From NCBI RefSeq assembly GCF_924101635.2, contig NZ_CAKMAA020000056.1, positions 32,251 to 96,250 of the forward strand: a stretch of DNA of 64,000 nt. The letters are read 5' to 3'. Within the stretch, counting starts at the first letter, position 1. Each line of letters opens with the position of its first letter. Source of the DNA: Candidatus Nitrotoga sp. HW29. GTDB lineage: Bacteria > Pseudomonadota > Gammaproteobacteria > Burkholderiales > Gallionellaceae. Position numbers and translations under genes: made by a program. Positions 26,397 to 35,798 of the stretch are shown here, piece by piece. The notes beneath the pieces were generated by a model. The model was not told the origin of the DNA, did not search any database, and worked only from the letters and a program-made list of their open reading frames with translations.

Positions 26397-28781
26397 ATGA
26401 GCACTTCTGTTAGCACGAAGCGGCTATCAATAGTTTTGCTGATATTGGCTCTTGTGTTGTTGCTGTGCAGCGGTAGCTACGTATTGATAAAAGCATACCG
26501 TCCACAGTGGCTTCACCCTCCAACAAGTACTACCAACCCTGCAATAACGCCAATTTTAGGATTTGTCGACAAACTGCATGAGGACTCCGCTGACGGTGGA
26601 AAAATTTTCGTGCTCGGATGGGCTGTGAGTAAGGCGGGTATTGCACGTGTAGAGTTGGTTTTGAACGGAAAACTTAGAATACCGCTCACCATCGCTATGC
26701 CGCGCATGGATGTGGCGCAAGCCTTTCCAGATTATCCGGACTCGGGTAAAGCAGGGTTCGAAGGCAAGATCGATATTTCAAATCAATCCATCCCGTTGCA
26801 AACGATAGAACTGGTTGTTACTGACAAACAGGGTGGGAAAAGTGTTCTTACCCGGCGCACGTTACCGGCATTAGATGCCAAGCAAACATGGTCCGATCTT
26901 CTGGGTTTACGCGAGCTGAAGCGTGATGACGTGTTCTATTTCATCATGGCCACCAGCAATATTGCCAGCGGGGGCGCAACGGATGTTGATACCATATTTC
27001 GACCTTACGAAAGTGATACTGTTAAGGTCGGCATTCGAGTTCCCATTCTTTACTTGCGCACGACCAAAGGTAGGGCTAGTGATTACGCTTTTGATGCCGA
27101 CTTTTCACCCAGTCATAAATGCGGCACACGGACGATCGCTGAAGACAGTCTGAACGGCGTTATTGATTACGCGGTTAAACACCAGTTACCTGTATTGTTT
27201 ACGCTGAATGGCGGAATTTGGGCCGATGCCGCGTGCGATGCGCCAGAATGGGACATTAATGATGTGCTCGAACAAGATGCCGTCAACTTGCAGTGGAATG
27301 AGAAGAATCAGGTGATGGCGGATGACTATTTGAAAAATCTTTCCGGTTCCATGGATTCGCCCGAACTTGGCCGCTCGCTCGCTTTTAATATTTATGCTAC
27401 CAAAAATCGATATTACAAAAAACGTAATTTGCAGCATGCTGCGTCCATTATCCGTAAGTTTGCAACACAATACCCGGCACTTTTTATTGGCATAACCACT
27501 GATCCAGATGTGTACTTAAATCCTTTTTTTGAGGGTCAACAATGGTATGACTATAACCCAGGTACCTTGCGTCAATTTCGCGAATGGTTGCGGGGAAGCG
27601 GGCCATATTCCGGACAGACTATGGCAGGCGAGCCTGATCTTTCCCGTTATAAAAAAGAAAGGCCGTTAACACTGGACGACGTAAATGTGTTGAGCGGGCG
27701 TAAGTTCAAGCGTTGGCAAGATGTTGATCCACCGCGCACATTTTCAGTGAGTATTAATCCATTCTGGAAAGATGCGTGGGTAACAGAGTGGGAGCACTTT
27801 CGCCGTCATCTGGTTAAACTGCATTACGACGAGCTTTCTCAATGGATTGGAGAAGCCGGTATAGACAAAGAATTCATTTATTCTGCTCAAGGTTTCATGG
27901 CGCCGGATACGTTGGGCATGCCATTTCCGATCCATTTGAACAGCCCCGCGAAAAACGTTGATATGGGCGGCATGTCAGTCGATGGGGCGATGCCATCCAA
28001 CGGACATCTTGGTGCAATTCTCTATGGACCAAGTGCCGTCAATCAGGCCAGGATGGAGGGATCTCAATCGTTATTCTCAGTATTCCGCAATCTCGACCCT
28101 GATTGGGCGGTGGTCGAACACAATACTGCTGATTTACGCAATCCAAAACGTCTGGCGAATTTTGCTGAGGCTTACCGGTCATTGAGAGACATCCATAATT
28201 ATGGTGCACGTTTTGTTTCACCGATGGCATGGAACGGTAGCCGGGGCATATTTGCCGGCCAAGCGGATTTTGTTTCTTATACAGCGCTGCGTGATACGCC
28301 TTTGGAAGATGCAATAAAGACGTTTATGATCTCGCACGCTAATCTGCCACGCCGATCGCGCTTGTGGACTTTTGGTGCAGGGGAGCATGCTGATGGAGAT
28401 AGCTGGCTTCCTTCCGGAGGTACACAGGGTCAGATTGCTCCGGGAAAATTTACCTTAAGTACTGTTCCTGGATTACAAGGTCTGCTCGAATCACCGGATG
28501 ATATCGCTTTTCAACCAGCTAGTTATCAAGCGATCGTTTTAAAAATTACTGAACCTGAAGTAATTACCGAGATTGGGGTGGAAGGACAAATGTCGAATGG
28601 AGAGTGGGTTACCTTGGTGACCGCCACCAATTTGTCCAGGTTACAACGTGTCAGCGCCGGTTTGATGTTGCCGTTGGCCAGCCAATATGCCGATACAGAA
28701 TTTAAACGTATCCGATTTAATTGGAAGGCAGCCGGGAGCAAGCCGATGATACTGGAGCGGATTGCGCTTTATGCTAGATGA
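26397..28781 (+). CDS. large membrane-anchored protein of unknown function (glycosidase-like appearance)
   Basis: A 794-aa protein with one N-terminal membrane anchor (residues 9-32, LSIVLLILALVLLLCSGSYVL), so the bulk is periplasmic or outside. Residues 50-160 look like an Ig-like sandwich (GKIFVLGWAVSKAGIARVELVLNG). Residues 165-650 have the alternating strands and Trp/Asp/Glu-rich loops of a TIM-barrel hydrolase (VLFTLNGGIWADAACDAPEWD, FIGITTDPDVYLNP, DWAVVEHN). Residues 700-794 are another beta domain (GVEGQMSNGEWVTLVTATN). I cannot match it to a named glycosidase family. No polysaccharide genes are nearby, so it is an orphan. The start is ATG at 26397. Confidence 0.75.
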   Translation: MSTSVSTKRLSIVLLILALVLLLCSGSYVLIKAYRPQWLHPPTSTTNPAITPILGFVDKLHEDSADGGKIFVLGWAVSKAGIARVELVLNGKLRIPLTIAMPRMDVAQAFPDYPDSGKAGFEGKIDISNQSIPLQTIELVVTDKQGGKSVLTRRTLPALDAKQTWSDLLGLRELKRDDVFYFIMATSNIASGGATDVDTIFRPYESDTVKVGIRVPILYLRTTKGRASDYAFDADFSPSHKCGTRTIAEDSLNGVIDYAVKHQLPVLFTLNGGIWADAACDAPEWDINDVLEQDAVNLQWNEKNQVMADDYLKNLSGSMDSPELGRSLAFNIYATKNRYYKKRNLQHAASIIRKFATQYPALFIGITTDPDVYLNPFFEGQQWYDYNPGTLRQFREWLRGSGPYSGQTMAGEPDLSRYKKERPLTLDDVNVLSGRKFKRWQDVDPPRTFSVSINPFWKDAWVTEWEHFRRHLVKLHYDELSQWIGEAGIDKEFIYSAQGFMAPDTLGMPFPIHLNSPAKNVDMGGMSVDGAMPSNGHLGAILYGPSAVNQARMEGSQSLFSVFRNLDPDWAVVEHNTADLRNPKRLANFAEAYRSLRDIHNYGARFVSPMAWNGSRGIFAGQADFVSYTALRDTPLEDAIKTFMISHANLPRRSRLWTFGAGEHADGDSWLPSGGTQGQIAPGKFTLSTVPGLQGLLESPDDIAFQPASYQAIVLKITEPEVITEIGVEGQMSNGEWVTLVTATNLSRLQRVSAGLMLPLASQYADTEFKRIRFNWKAAGSKPMILERIALYAR

Positions 28782-28995
28782 ACTCATGGGTAATGAGTCA
28801 TTCGTTTATCAGGCCGCTGAAAAACTCGACCATTGTTGGTAGTTGGTAAAATAGCGTCATTAAAATGCGGAGCTATAGCAATGCGCGGCGTATCGAGCCA
28901 GGTAAGCATCCCTACAAAATTCAAGCCCTTTATATTCTGATTCAAAATGGCGCATATAACCGCGACCACCCATAGAGCATCTCAAAGAGTATTCA

Positions 28996-30393
28996 CTATA
29001 TGACCTTCTCCGGATTCATTAAATTATGGGGGTCAAATGTATGTTTGATGCTGCGCATCAGCTCCAATTCCAGCGCGCTTTTGTAATGGTGTATTTCATC
29101 ACGCTTGAGTTGCCCTAGTCCATGCTCGGCGCTGATACTGCCGTTTAGCCCATGCACGATGTCGTACACGATGCTGTTGACCTGTTGGCTTTGCGCAATG
29201 AAGGCCGGGTTTTGTGCAGAATCCAGCATTGAGATGTTGTAATGAATGTTGCCATCGCCGATATGGCCGAAGGCAACGATGCGCAGACCATTGAATGCGG
29301 CACGCAGGGCGGCATTCGCTTGGGCGATGAATTCCGCCACGTGGCTGATTGGCACGGCGACGTCATGCTTGATGCTAATGCCCTCGCGTTTCTGCGCTTC
29401 GCTGATATTTTTGCGCAAATTCCACCAGCTTACGGCGGTATTTTTTGAATCGACGGCGAACTCGAGGATGCCCGCATCAAACGCTTGCAGCGCATTGAGC
29501 AAAGGTGCATCCAAGGGTGTTTGCAGTACATCCGACAGTTCGATCAGCACGATCCATTCATAGCGCGTGACGAATGGCTCAACCGTATCGGGAATATGCG
29601 CTAAAACGAGATCCAGGCAGGATCTCGAAATGATTTCGAAGGCGCTTATTTTGTCGCCACAATTAGCACGCAAATGGGCGAGTAGCTTCACCGCCACTGC
29701 CGGATCGCGCACTGCTACACACGCGGTTGCCACCGATTGGGGACGCGGAAATAGTTTGAGCACAGCGGTGGTAATGATGCCCAGCGTGCCTTCTGCGCCG
29801 ATAAATAAGTGTTTCAAATCATAGCCGGTGTTGTCCTTGCGTAAACTGCGTAATCCATTCCAGATGCGGCCATCGGGCAAGACGACTTCCAATCCGAGCA
29901 CGAGGTCGCGCATGTTGCCATAGCGCAGCACGCCGATGCCGCCGGCATTGGTAGAAATGTTGCCGCCGATTTCGCATTGCGTTGCGATGGCGCTGAGGCC
30001 AAGAGGGAACAGGCGGTTGGCCTGCTCTGCCGCCTCTCGCACCGTGGCCAAGGTGCAGCCTGCTTCCACGGTTAAGGTGTAGTTGGTGGTGTCCAGCGCA
30101 TGAATTTTGTTCATGCGTGACAGGTTAATCACGATCTGTTGGCCTTGCGGTAAGGGTACTGATCCCCCGCTTAAACTGGTGTTGCCGCCTTGCGGGACAA
30201 TGGCAATGTGGTGTTCGGCACACAGCGTGACCACTGCGGCCACTTGGTGCGTATCGCCAGGCAGAATCACAGCCAGCGCTTGGCCGCTGTAACGCCCGCG
30301 CCAGTCGGTACAATAAGGCGCTGCGGTTTCGCCGCTCAGCACGTGCTCGGTGCCGACCACGTTTCTTAGTAAATTCATCAAATCTGAAAGCAT
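28996..30393 (-). CDS. FAD-linked 2-hydroxyacid oxidase/dehydrogenase (GlcD/D2HGDH-type)
   Basis: A 465-aa flavoprotein. The N-terminal FAD-binding PCMH fold shows AVILPGDTHQVAAVV, IVPQGGNTSLSGGSVP and CEIGGNISTNAGGIGVLRYGNMRDLVLGLEVVLPDG. The C-terminal oxidase domain ends with GHIGDGNIHYNIS and SISAEHGLGQLKRDEI, whose His residues bind the substrate and metal. It belongs to the group oxidising D-lactate, glycolate or D-2-hydroxyglutarate; the substrate cannot be told. I chose the ATG at 30393 because AAGGAA lies 7 nt upstream, over a GTG ten codons earlier. It lies 45 bp after priA, probably in one transcript. No glcE/glcF partners are present. Confidence 0.88.
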   Translation of the reverse strand: MLSDLMNLLRNVVGTEHVLSGETAAPYCTDWRGRYSGQALAVILPGDTHQVAAVVTLCAEHHIAIVPQGGNTSLSGGSVPLPQGQQIVINLSRMNKIHALDTTNYTLTVEAGCTLATVREAAEQANRLFPLGLSAIATQCEIGGNISTNAGGIGVLRYGNMRDLVLGLEVVLPDGRIWNGLRSLRKDNTGYDLKHLFIGAEGTLGIITTAVLKLFPRPQSVATACVAVRDPAVAVKLLAHLRANCGDKISAFEIISRSCLDLVLAHIPDTVEPFVTRYEWIVLIELSDVLQTPLDAPLLNALQAFDAGILEFAVDSKNTAVSWWNLRKNISEAQKREGISIKHDVAVPISHVAEFIAQANAALRAAFNGLRIVAFGHIGDGNIHYNISMLDSAQNPAFIAQSQQVNSIVYDIVHGLNGSISAEHGLGQLKRDEIHHYKSALELELMRSIKHTFDPHNLMNPEKVI

Positions 30394-30438
30394 ATAATAT
30401 TTCCTTAAAATGCCTTGTTTCACAATGGCTTTGACGAT

Positions 30439-32616
30439 CTAGAAATCAATCGGATCAATGTCCAGCGACCAGCGTAATTTTTGTGCGGGTAGTGCATCCA
30501 GCAACGGTCGCCACTCGCGCAGGAAGTGCTGCAAGGGTTTTCGCGCTGCGCTTTGCACCAGTAATTGCGCTAAAAAATGGTTAGCGCGACGCGGCATGGC
30601 CGCAGGAACCACACCATAGATGTCAACTGGCATGGCGAGTTTAATTGCAGCGTCGCGTGCTTGTTGCAGGAAAGTATACATGTGAGTCTCATTCTTGGCT
30701 TCAGCACGCAGCATTGCCTGATACATGTATGGCGGAAAACCGGCGGATTGGCGTTCTGCGAGCAGGGTTTTTGCCCACGTATCGTAATCGTGTTCGCGCA
30801 ACGCGCGGAATAAGGGATGGTCAGGAAATGCGGTCTGGATCAGCACTTCGCCCGGTTTGTTCGCACGGCCCGCGCGCCCTGCTACCTGGACGAGTTGGGC
30901 AAATAACTTTTCCGATGCCCGGAAATCACTACTGTATAACGCACCGTCCGGGTTCAGCACACCCACCAGCGTCAGGTTAGGAAAGTCATGCCCCTTCGCC
31001 AAAATTTGCGTACCGACCAGAATGTCTACCGCGTCTTCCTGAATTTGCTGACGCATGGCTTGCCATGTTCCTTTATTGCGCGTGCTGTCACGGTCTACGC
31101 GCAGAATGCGCGCCTTGGGGAAGTACTCCTGCAACGCACTTTCCACCCGTTGTGTGCCGATGCCAACTGGTTGCAGATCGGCGTTGCCGCATGACGGACA
31201 GGCGTGCGGCACACGCTCCTGATAGCCACAATGGTGGCAGCGCAAACGGCGATCTTTAAGATGCAGCACCAGCTTGCCCGCACAATTTGAACAACCGGAC
31301 AGCCAGCCGCAAGCACCACACATCAACACGGGTGCATAACCGCGTCGATTAATAAATATCAGGCTCTGTTCACCGCGCTGTAGCCGCTCGGCCAGGGCCT
31401 TGAGAAGCGGCTCACTCAGGCCGTGCTGCATAACGATATTGCTGGTGTTAATGCAGCTTACCGTCGGTAACTGCGCTTGTGTCGCTGCGCGCTGGGTCAG
31501 GCGCAACATTTGGTAGCGTCCGGTCTGTGCGTTGTAGTAGCTTTCAAGTGAAGGGGTAGCGGATCCTAATATAATCGGTATGCCACGCTGGTTGGCACGA
31601 AAGATTGCCACGTCTCGTGCCGAGTAACGTAAGCTATCCTGCTGCTTGAATGAAGTGTCATGTTCCTCATCCATAATCAGCAGCGCCAGTTGTGGCAGCG
31701 GCGTGAACACTGCCAGACGGGTGCCCAGTATGATGCGCGCGCGGCCGGACTGCGCACGCAGCCAGTTCTGCATGCGTTCACTGTCACTCAAGCCACTGTG
31801 CAGACTGACCAGCTCAACATCCGGCAAGCGGCTGTGAAAATAATTTTCCAGCTGGGGTGTAAGATTGATTTCCGGTACCAGCAGCAACACTTGCCCGCCC
31901 TGTTGCAATATCCGGTTCATCAGATGCACATAAATCTCGGTCTTACCACTACCGGTGATCCCGTGCAGTAGAAAGCAGCCAAAGCATGACGCTTTAGTAA
32001 TGGCGTCCACTGCTTGCTGCTGTTCCAAGGTCAATGTATGAGTATTATTGAATGTAAATTTACTCGAAGCCGCAGGCACTGCACACGTCTCGATCCATCC
32101 TGCTTCTGCTAATGCTTTAAGCGCAGATGTTGCGCTGGGTGATAACGCGCGCACTTGTGCGGCAGTTAATGGGCTCAACTTCAAGGCTGCAAGGATGCGG
32201 TGTTGTACCACCTTGCGCTTAGGTAGTAGATTCAAATCGAGCGCATGGCCGCTAACGCTTAGCCTGTATTGCATCGCTTCCTTGAGCGTGACCAGCTGGC
32301 TGGTACGCAAACGTACCGGCAAGGCAGACAGCACAGTAACGCCAAGGGGGTAGTGGTAATAGTCGCTGCAGAAGCGCAGCAAAACAAGCAGTTCATCGGA
32401 CAGCGGTGGAATATCCTCCAGTATTTGCAAAATGGGCTTGATACGTTCCGGGGAAAGGACGGAGTCCATTGCGCACTCCATCACCACGCCTGCCATTTTT
32501 TTGCGTCCAAATGAAACCAGGACGCGCTGTCCCGGAATGATCGCGATGTTATTGTCTAGCGAATAATCAAATAGTGTTGACAATGGCACATCCAGCGCGA
32601 CGCGAACAATTGTCAT
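30439..32616 (-). CDS. priA: primosomal helicase PriA
   Basis: A 725-aa superfamily 2 helicase that reloads the replisome at stalled forks. The N-terminal DNA-binding part begins IVRVALDVPLSTLFDYSL. The helicase core shows Walker A GITGSGKT, DEEHD, and GSATPSLE. Two zinc sites follow (CGACGWLSGCSNC, then CHHCGYQERVPHACPSCGN). Later motifs include ILVGTQILAKGHDFPNLTLV and QVAGRAGR. The length is typical. Its upstream region holds DnaA-box-like sites. hemE lies upstream in the same direction, 291 bp away. Confidence 0.96.
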   Translation of the reverse strand: MTIVRVALDVPLSTLFDYSLDNNIAIIPGQRVLVSFGRKKMAGVVMECAMDSVLSPERIKPILQILEDIPPLSDELLVLLRFCSDYYHYPLGVTVLSALPVRLRTSQLVTLKEAMQYRLSVSGHALDLNLLPKRKVVQHRILAALKLSPLTAAQVRALSPSATSALKALAEAGWIETCAVPAASSKFTFNNTHTLTLEQQQAVDAITKASCFGCFLLHGITGSGKTEIYVHLMNRILQQGGQVLLLVPEINLTPQLENYFHSRLPDVELVSLHSGLSDSERMQNWLRAQSGRARIILGTRLAVFTPLPQLALLIMDEEHDTSFKQQDSLRYSARDVAIFRANQRGIPIILGSATPSLESYYNAQTGRYQMLRLTQRAATQAQLPTVSCINTSNIVMQHGLSEPLLKALAERLQRGEQSLIFINRRGYAPVLMCGACGWLSGCSNCAGKLVLHLKDRRLRCHHCGYQERVPHACPSCGNADLQPVGIGTQRVESALQEYFPKARILRVDRDSTRNKGTWQAMRQQIQEDAVDILVGTQILAKGHDFPNLTLVGVLNPDGALYSSDFRASEKLFAQLVQVAGRAGRANKPGEVLIQTAFPDHPLFRALREHDYDTWAKTLLAERQSAGFPPYMYQAMLRAEAKNETHMYTFLQQARDAAIKLAMPVDIYGVVPAAMPRRANHFLAQLLVQSAARKPLQHFLREWRPLLDALPAQKLRWSLDIDPIDF

Positions 32617-32686
32617 TTAATAAAATTTGCTCCAGCAATTTCTATCATATTGAGCTAAGCCAACTGACTTAATTGAGTATTTTTTG

Positions 32687-32721
32687 TTGTCCACATAAGC
32701 TGTGGATAACAATGTGGATAA
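32687..32721. promoter_or_regulatory. cluster of three DnaA-box-like 9-mers upstream of priA
   Basis: TTGTCCACA (32687-32695), TGTGGATAA (32701-32709) and TGTGGATAA (32713-32721) lie within 35 bp. The last two are perfect TTATCCACA boxes on the minus strand; the first differs by one base. They lie in an A+T-rich stretch about 70-105 bp upstream of the priA start. Binding by DnaA is inferred. Confidence 0.6.
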
Positions 32722-32876
32722 TTCCAATATAAGTAGGCTAACTACTGATGTTGTATACGGTTTTGACCAGCCGCTCATTTCGTAGGCACAATTTATTTGT
32801 ATTAAAAACAATATCTTGCGTTTTTCGATTTAATACCAAGATGAAAACTTTCCTAAAAGTAGATCACTACGCGATT

Positions 32877-32885
32877 TGTGTATAA
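32877..32885. promoter_or_regulatory. fourth DnaA-box-like site
   Basis: TGTGTATAA is the complement of TTATACACA, a functional DnaA-box variant in other bacteria. It lies in the same priA-hemE gap, 156 bp from the three-site cluster, close to the hemE stop. Confidence 0.4.
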
Positions 32886-32907
32886 CCAGACGTAATGTCA
32901 AGCATTT

Positions 32908-33972
32908 TTAATGGTATTTACGACTTAGATCATGAACTGCCTGTATCAACGCCGCAGCATGGTCAGGATTGGTGAATTGAGAAATGCCATGTCCCAGATT
33001 AAATACATGACCACTGCCGTAGCCATAGCTAGCCAGTACACGTTCTGTTTCGGTACCGATAACTTCCGGCGTGGAAAACAGCACGGCTGGATCCAAATTA
33101 CCTTGCAGCGCAACCTTATGCCCCACTTTTTGTCGCGCTACCCCAATGTCCATGGTCCAGTCCAACCCCACCGCATCGCAACCAATATCGGCGATGCTAT
33201 CCAGCCACAAGCCTCCTCCTTTGGTAAATACAATGACTGGAATTTTAACGCCGTCATGTTCGCGCTTTAGTCCCTGTACGATTTGCTGCAAGTAAGGCAA
33301 TGAAAATTCGTAGTAGGCAGCATGCGAAAGCACACCACCCCAGGAATCAAAAATCATCACGGTCTGCGCCCCCGCTTCAATCTGGGCGTTAAGATACTGC
33401 GTTATCGCTTGTGCAGTGACTTCCAGAATGTGGTGCATCAGCTTGGGTTCTTTATACATCAACGTTTTTACGCGTGCATAATCGTCGCTGCCGCCGCCTT
33501 CCACCATGTAACAAGATAACGTCCACGGGCTGCCAGAAAAACCAATTAAGGGCACGCTGCCGTTTAGCGCTTTGCGAATTTGCGACACGGCATCGGTGAC
33601 GTAACGCAGATCCTTATTGATGTCCGGCACCCTTAATGCTTTGATAGCAGTCTCGTCGCGCAAGGGGCGCTCAAATTTGGGCCCTTCTCCTTCGGAGAAA
33701 TACAATCCAAGACCCATGGCATCCGGTATGGTGAGAATGTCGGAAAACAGAATTGCGGCATCCAGGGGGAATCGATCCAGCGGTTGTAATGTAACTTCCG
33801 TCGCCATGTCAGGGCTTTTGCATAAATCGAGAAAACTGCCGGCACGCTTGCGCGTGGCACAATATTCCGGCAGATATCGCCCGGCCTGGCGCATCATCCA
33901 CACGGGGGTATAATCAGTCGGCTGACGCAATAAAGCACGCAGAAAGGTGTCGTTCTTTAATTTGAAATTCAT
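32908..33972 (-). CDS. hemE: uroporphyrinogen decarboxylase
   Basis: A 354-aa enzyme decarboxylating uroporphyrinogen III to coproporphyrinogen III in haem synthesis. Diagnostic segments are [15 protein letters not shown] (arginines binding the substrate carboxylates), [33 protein letters not shown], and [16 protein letters not shown]. The ATG at 33972 gives the usual N-terminus ([17 protein letters not shown]) and is preceded by AAGAGAAC; a 55-codon upstream extension lacks similarity and is rejected. It is followed by priA. Confidence 0.96.
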   Translation of the reverse strand: MNFKLKNDTFLRALLRQPTDYTPVWMMRQAGRYLPEYCATRKRAGSFLDLCKSPDMATEVTLQPLDRFPLDAAILFSDILTIPDAMGLGLYFSEGEGPKFERPLRDETAIKALRVPDINKDLRYVTDAVSQIRKALNGSVPLIGFSGSPWTLSCYMVEGGGSDDYARVKTLMYKEPKLMHHILEVTAQAITQYLNAQIEAGAQTVMIFDSWGGVLSHAAYYEFSLPYLQQIVQGLKREHDGVKIPVIVFTKGGGLWLDSIADIGCDAVGLDWTMDIGVARQKVGHKVALQGNLDPAVLFSTPEVIGTETERVLASYGYGSGHVFNLGHGISQFTNPDHAAALIQAVHDLSRKYH

Positions 33973-34370
33973 GTTGTTCTCTTTTAATTTATATTGACTA
34001 AATTTAAACAGCGTTACCCCTGATCTTCCCAACTCCCCTTGTCGGGGCGACTCGCCAGGTAATTTGGTTATGCAAAGGGTCTGCATTATTGATGGAGCAG
34101 ATAAATGCAAAAACCAGAAAGATAATATCGTCTTCAAGCATCAATATCTTGAAATGAAAGGATGCTTTGCGGTATTTTGTTGTGCATCATCTGCCACAGA
34201 TGGAGAAGGATTTTTGAGTATCCCAGCGCGAATATAGTGAAAGCAACCATGTTCCGTAGCACTAAATTACTCTGAGCGTCCGGGCGGTTCCCCGGAATAG
34301 CCACTATTAAGCGCAGTCAGCGCGGCTTGCTGATTGCAACCCGCCTTCAGCGCTGGAAGGACAGCTCAAG
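33973..34370. other. 398-bp non-coding gap between gltD and hemE
   Basis: No convincing gene. Near 34280-34300 there is a short hairpin, TCCGGG...CCCGGA. At 34322-34353 a second imperfect one, GCGGCTTGC...GCAACCCGC, lies just past the gltD stop. Neither is followed by a T-run on the minus strand, so termination after gltD is uncertain. The hemE promoter presumably lies here, but I cannot place it. Confidence 0.5.
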
Positions 34371-35798
34371 TTAAAGCGGTAAACTGGAACTCCCCATCAA
34401 ATACTCATCCACGGCACGCGCCGCTTGACGGCCTTCGCGTATTGCCCAGACTACCAGCGACTGACCGCGACGCATATCGCCCGCAGCGAAAACCTTAGCC
34501 ACCGATGTCTGATAGGAGCTCGCCCCCTCAGTGCTGGCTTTGGCATTGCCGCGACCATCTTTTTCAACGCCAAACGCTTCCAGGACTTGCTGCATCGGGC
34601 TAACGAAGCCCATAGCCAAAAGTACAAGATCGGCCTTCATTTCAATTTCGCTGCCCGGCACCTCTTGCATTTTTCCGTCTTTCCATTCGACGCGCACGGC
34701 ATGCAATTTTTCGATCTTGCCATTGTTGCCGGTTAATTTCTTGGTTGCCACAGCCCAATCACGCTGACAGCCTTCGTCATGAGAGCTGGAAGTGCGGAGT
34801 TTCATTGGCCAGTAAGGCCAGATCAGCGGTTTATGCTCCTGCTCGGGCGGGCGCGGCATGACCTCAAACTGGGTCACCGAAGCCGCCCCTTGACGGTTGG
34901 ATGTACCGACGCAGTCAGAACCCGTGTCGCCACCGCCGATCACCACCACATGTTTGCCCGTTGCTTTAATCTGATCGGGTATTACATCTCCCGCCACGAT
35001 TTTGTTTTGTTGCGGCAGAAATTCCATTGCGAAATGTACGCCCTGTAATTCACGGCCTGGCACTGGCAAGTCACGTGGTTGTTCAGCCCCACCGGTTAAT
35101 ACCACGGCGTCGAAATCATCCTTTAATTTTTGTGCTGGTACCTGCATACCGATATGTTGTTTGACGCGGAATTCCACACCTTCGGCACGCATTTGTTCTA
35201 TACGACGGTCAATGTGCGATTTTTCGAGTTTGAAGTCGGGAATACCATAACGCAAAAGGCCACCAATTCGATCATTTTTCTCGAATACCACCACGTCATG
35301 TCCGACACGTGCCAATTGTTGCGCACAAGCCAAGCCTGCCGGGCCAGAGCCAACCACGGCAATCCTTTTGCCGGTCTTGGTCTGTGCGGGTTGTGGAATC
35401 ACCCAGCCTTCTTCCCAACCTTTGTCGATAATGGCATGCTCGATTGATTTGATGCCGACCGCATCGTCATTGATGTTCAATGTACAGGCTGACTCACAGG
35501 GTGCAGGACAAATGCGACCGGTGAATTCTGGAAAGTTGTTGGTAGAGTGCAGCACATCCAGTGCCTGTTTCCAGTGACTACGATAAACTAAATCATTCCA
35601 GTCCGGGATGATGTTATTTACCGGGCAACCTGTCGTACAAAATGGAATGCCACAGTCCATACAGCGCGAACCCTGCACGGAAGCCTGCTGGTCGGCCAGG
35701 CGCGGTATGAATTCCTGATAGTTTTTCAGGCGTTCCGCGACGGGCAAGCTGTGCTCGCTTAAACGGCGGAATTCCATGAATCCGGTAATCTTACCCAT
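34371..35798 (-). CDS. gltD: glutamate synthase small subunit
   Basis: A 475-aa FAD protein passing electrons from NADPH to the large subunit. The N-terminal Fe-S segment has the cysteine pattern [17 protein letters not shown] and CPAPCESAC. The FAD site follows ([46 protein letters not shown]), then an NADPH site ([14 protein letters not shown]) and a terminal FAD contact ([25 protein letters not shown]). It starts directly after the gltB stop, so the two are one operon. Confidence 0.97.
   Translation of the reverse strand: MGKITGFMEFRRLSEHSLPVAERLKNYQEFIPRLADQQASVQGSRCMDCGIPFCTTGCPVNNIIPDWNDLVYRSHWKQALDVLHSTNNFPEFTGRICPAPCESACTLNINDDAVGIKSIEHAIIDKGWEEGWVIPQPAQTKTGKRIAVVGSGPAGLACAQQLARVGHDVVVFEKNDRIGGLLRYGIPDFKLEKSHIDRRIEQMRAEGVEFRVKQHIGMQVPAQKLKDDFDAVVLTGGAEQPRDLPVPGRELQGVHFAMEFLPQQNKIVAGDVIPDQIKATGKHVVVIGGGDTGSDCVGTSNRQGAASVTQFEVMPRPPEQEHKPLIWPYWPMKLRTSSSHDEGCQRDWAVATKKLTGNNGKIEKLHAVRVEWKDGKMQEVPGSEIEMKADLVLLAMGFVSPMQQVLEAFGVEKDGRGNAKASTEGASSYQTSVAKVFAAGDMRRGQSLVVWAIREGRQAARAVDEYLMGSSSLPL

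Noticed and set aside
28782..28995. possible insertion-sequence tail (CAGGCCGCTGAAAAACTCGA) and a ~30-codon open frame after it
   Set aside because: The resemblance is to a common IS 3' end only; no inverted partner or transposase fragment could be confirmed.
33973..34137. 55-codon N-terminal extension of HemE
   Set aside because: HemE proteins start near [11 protein letters not shown], and the ATG at 33972 has a ribosome site.
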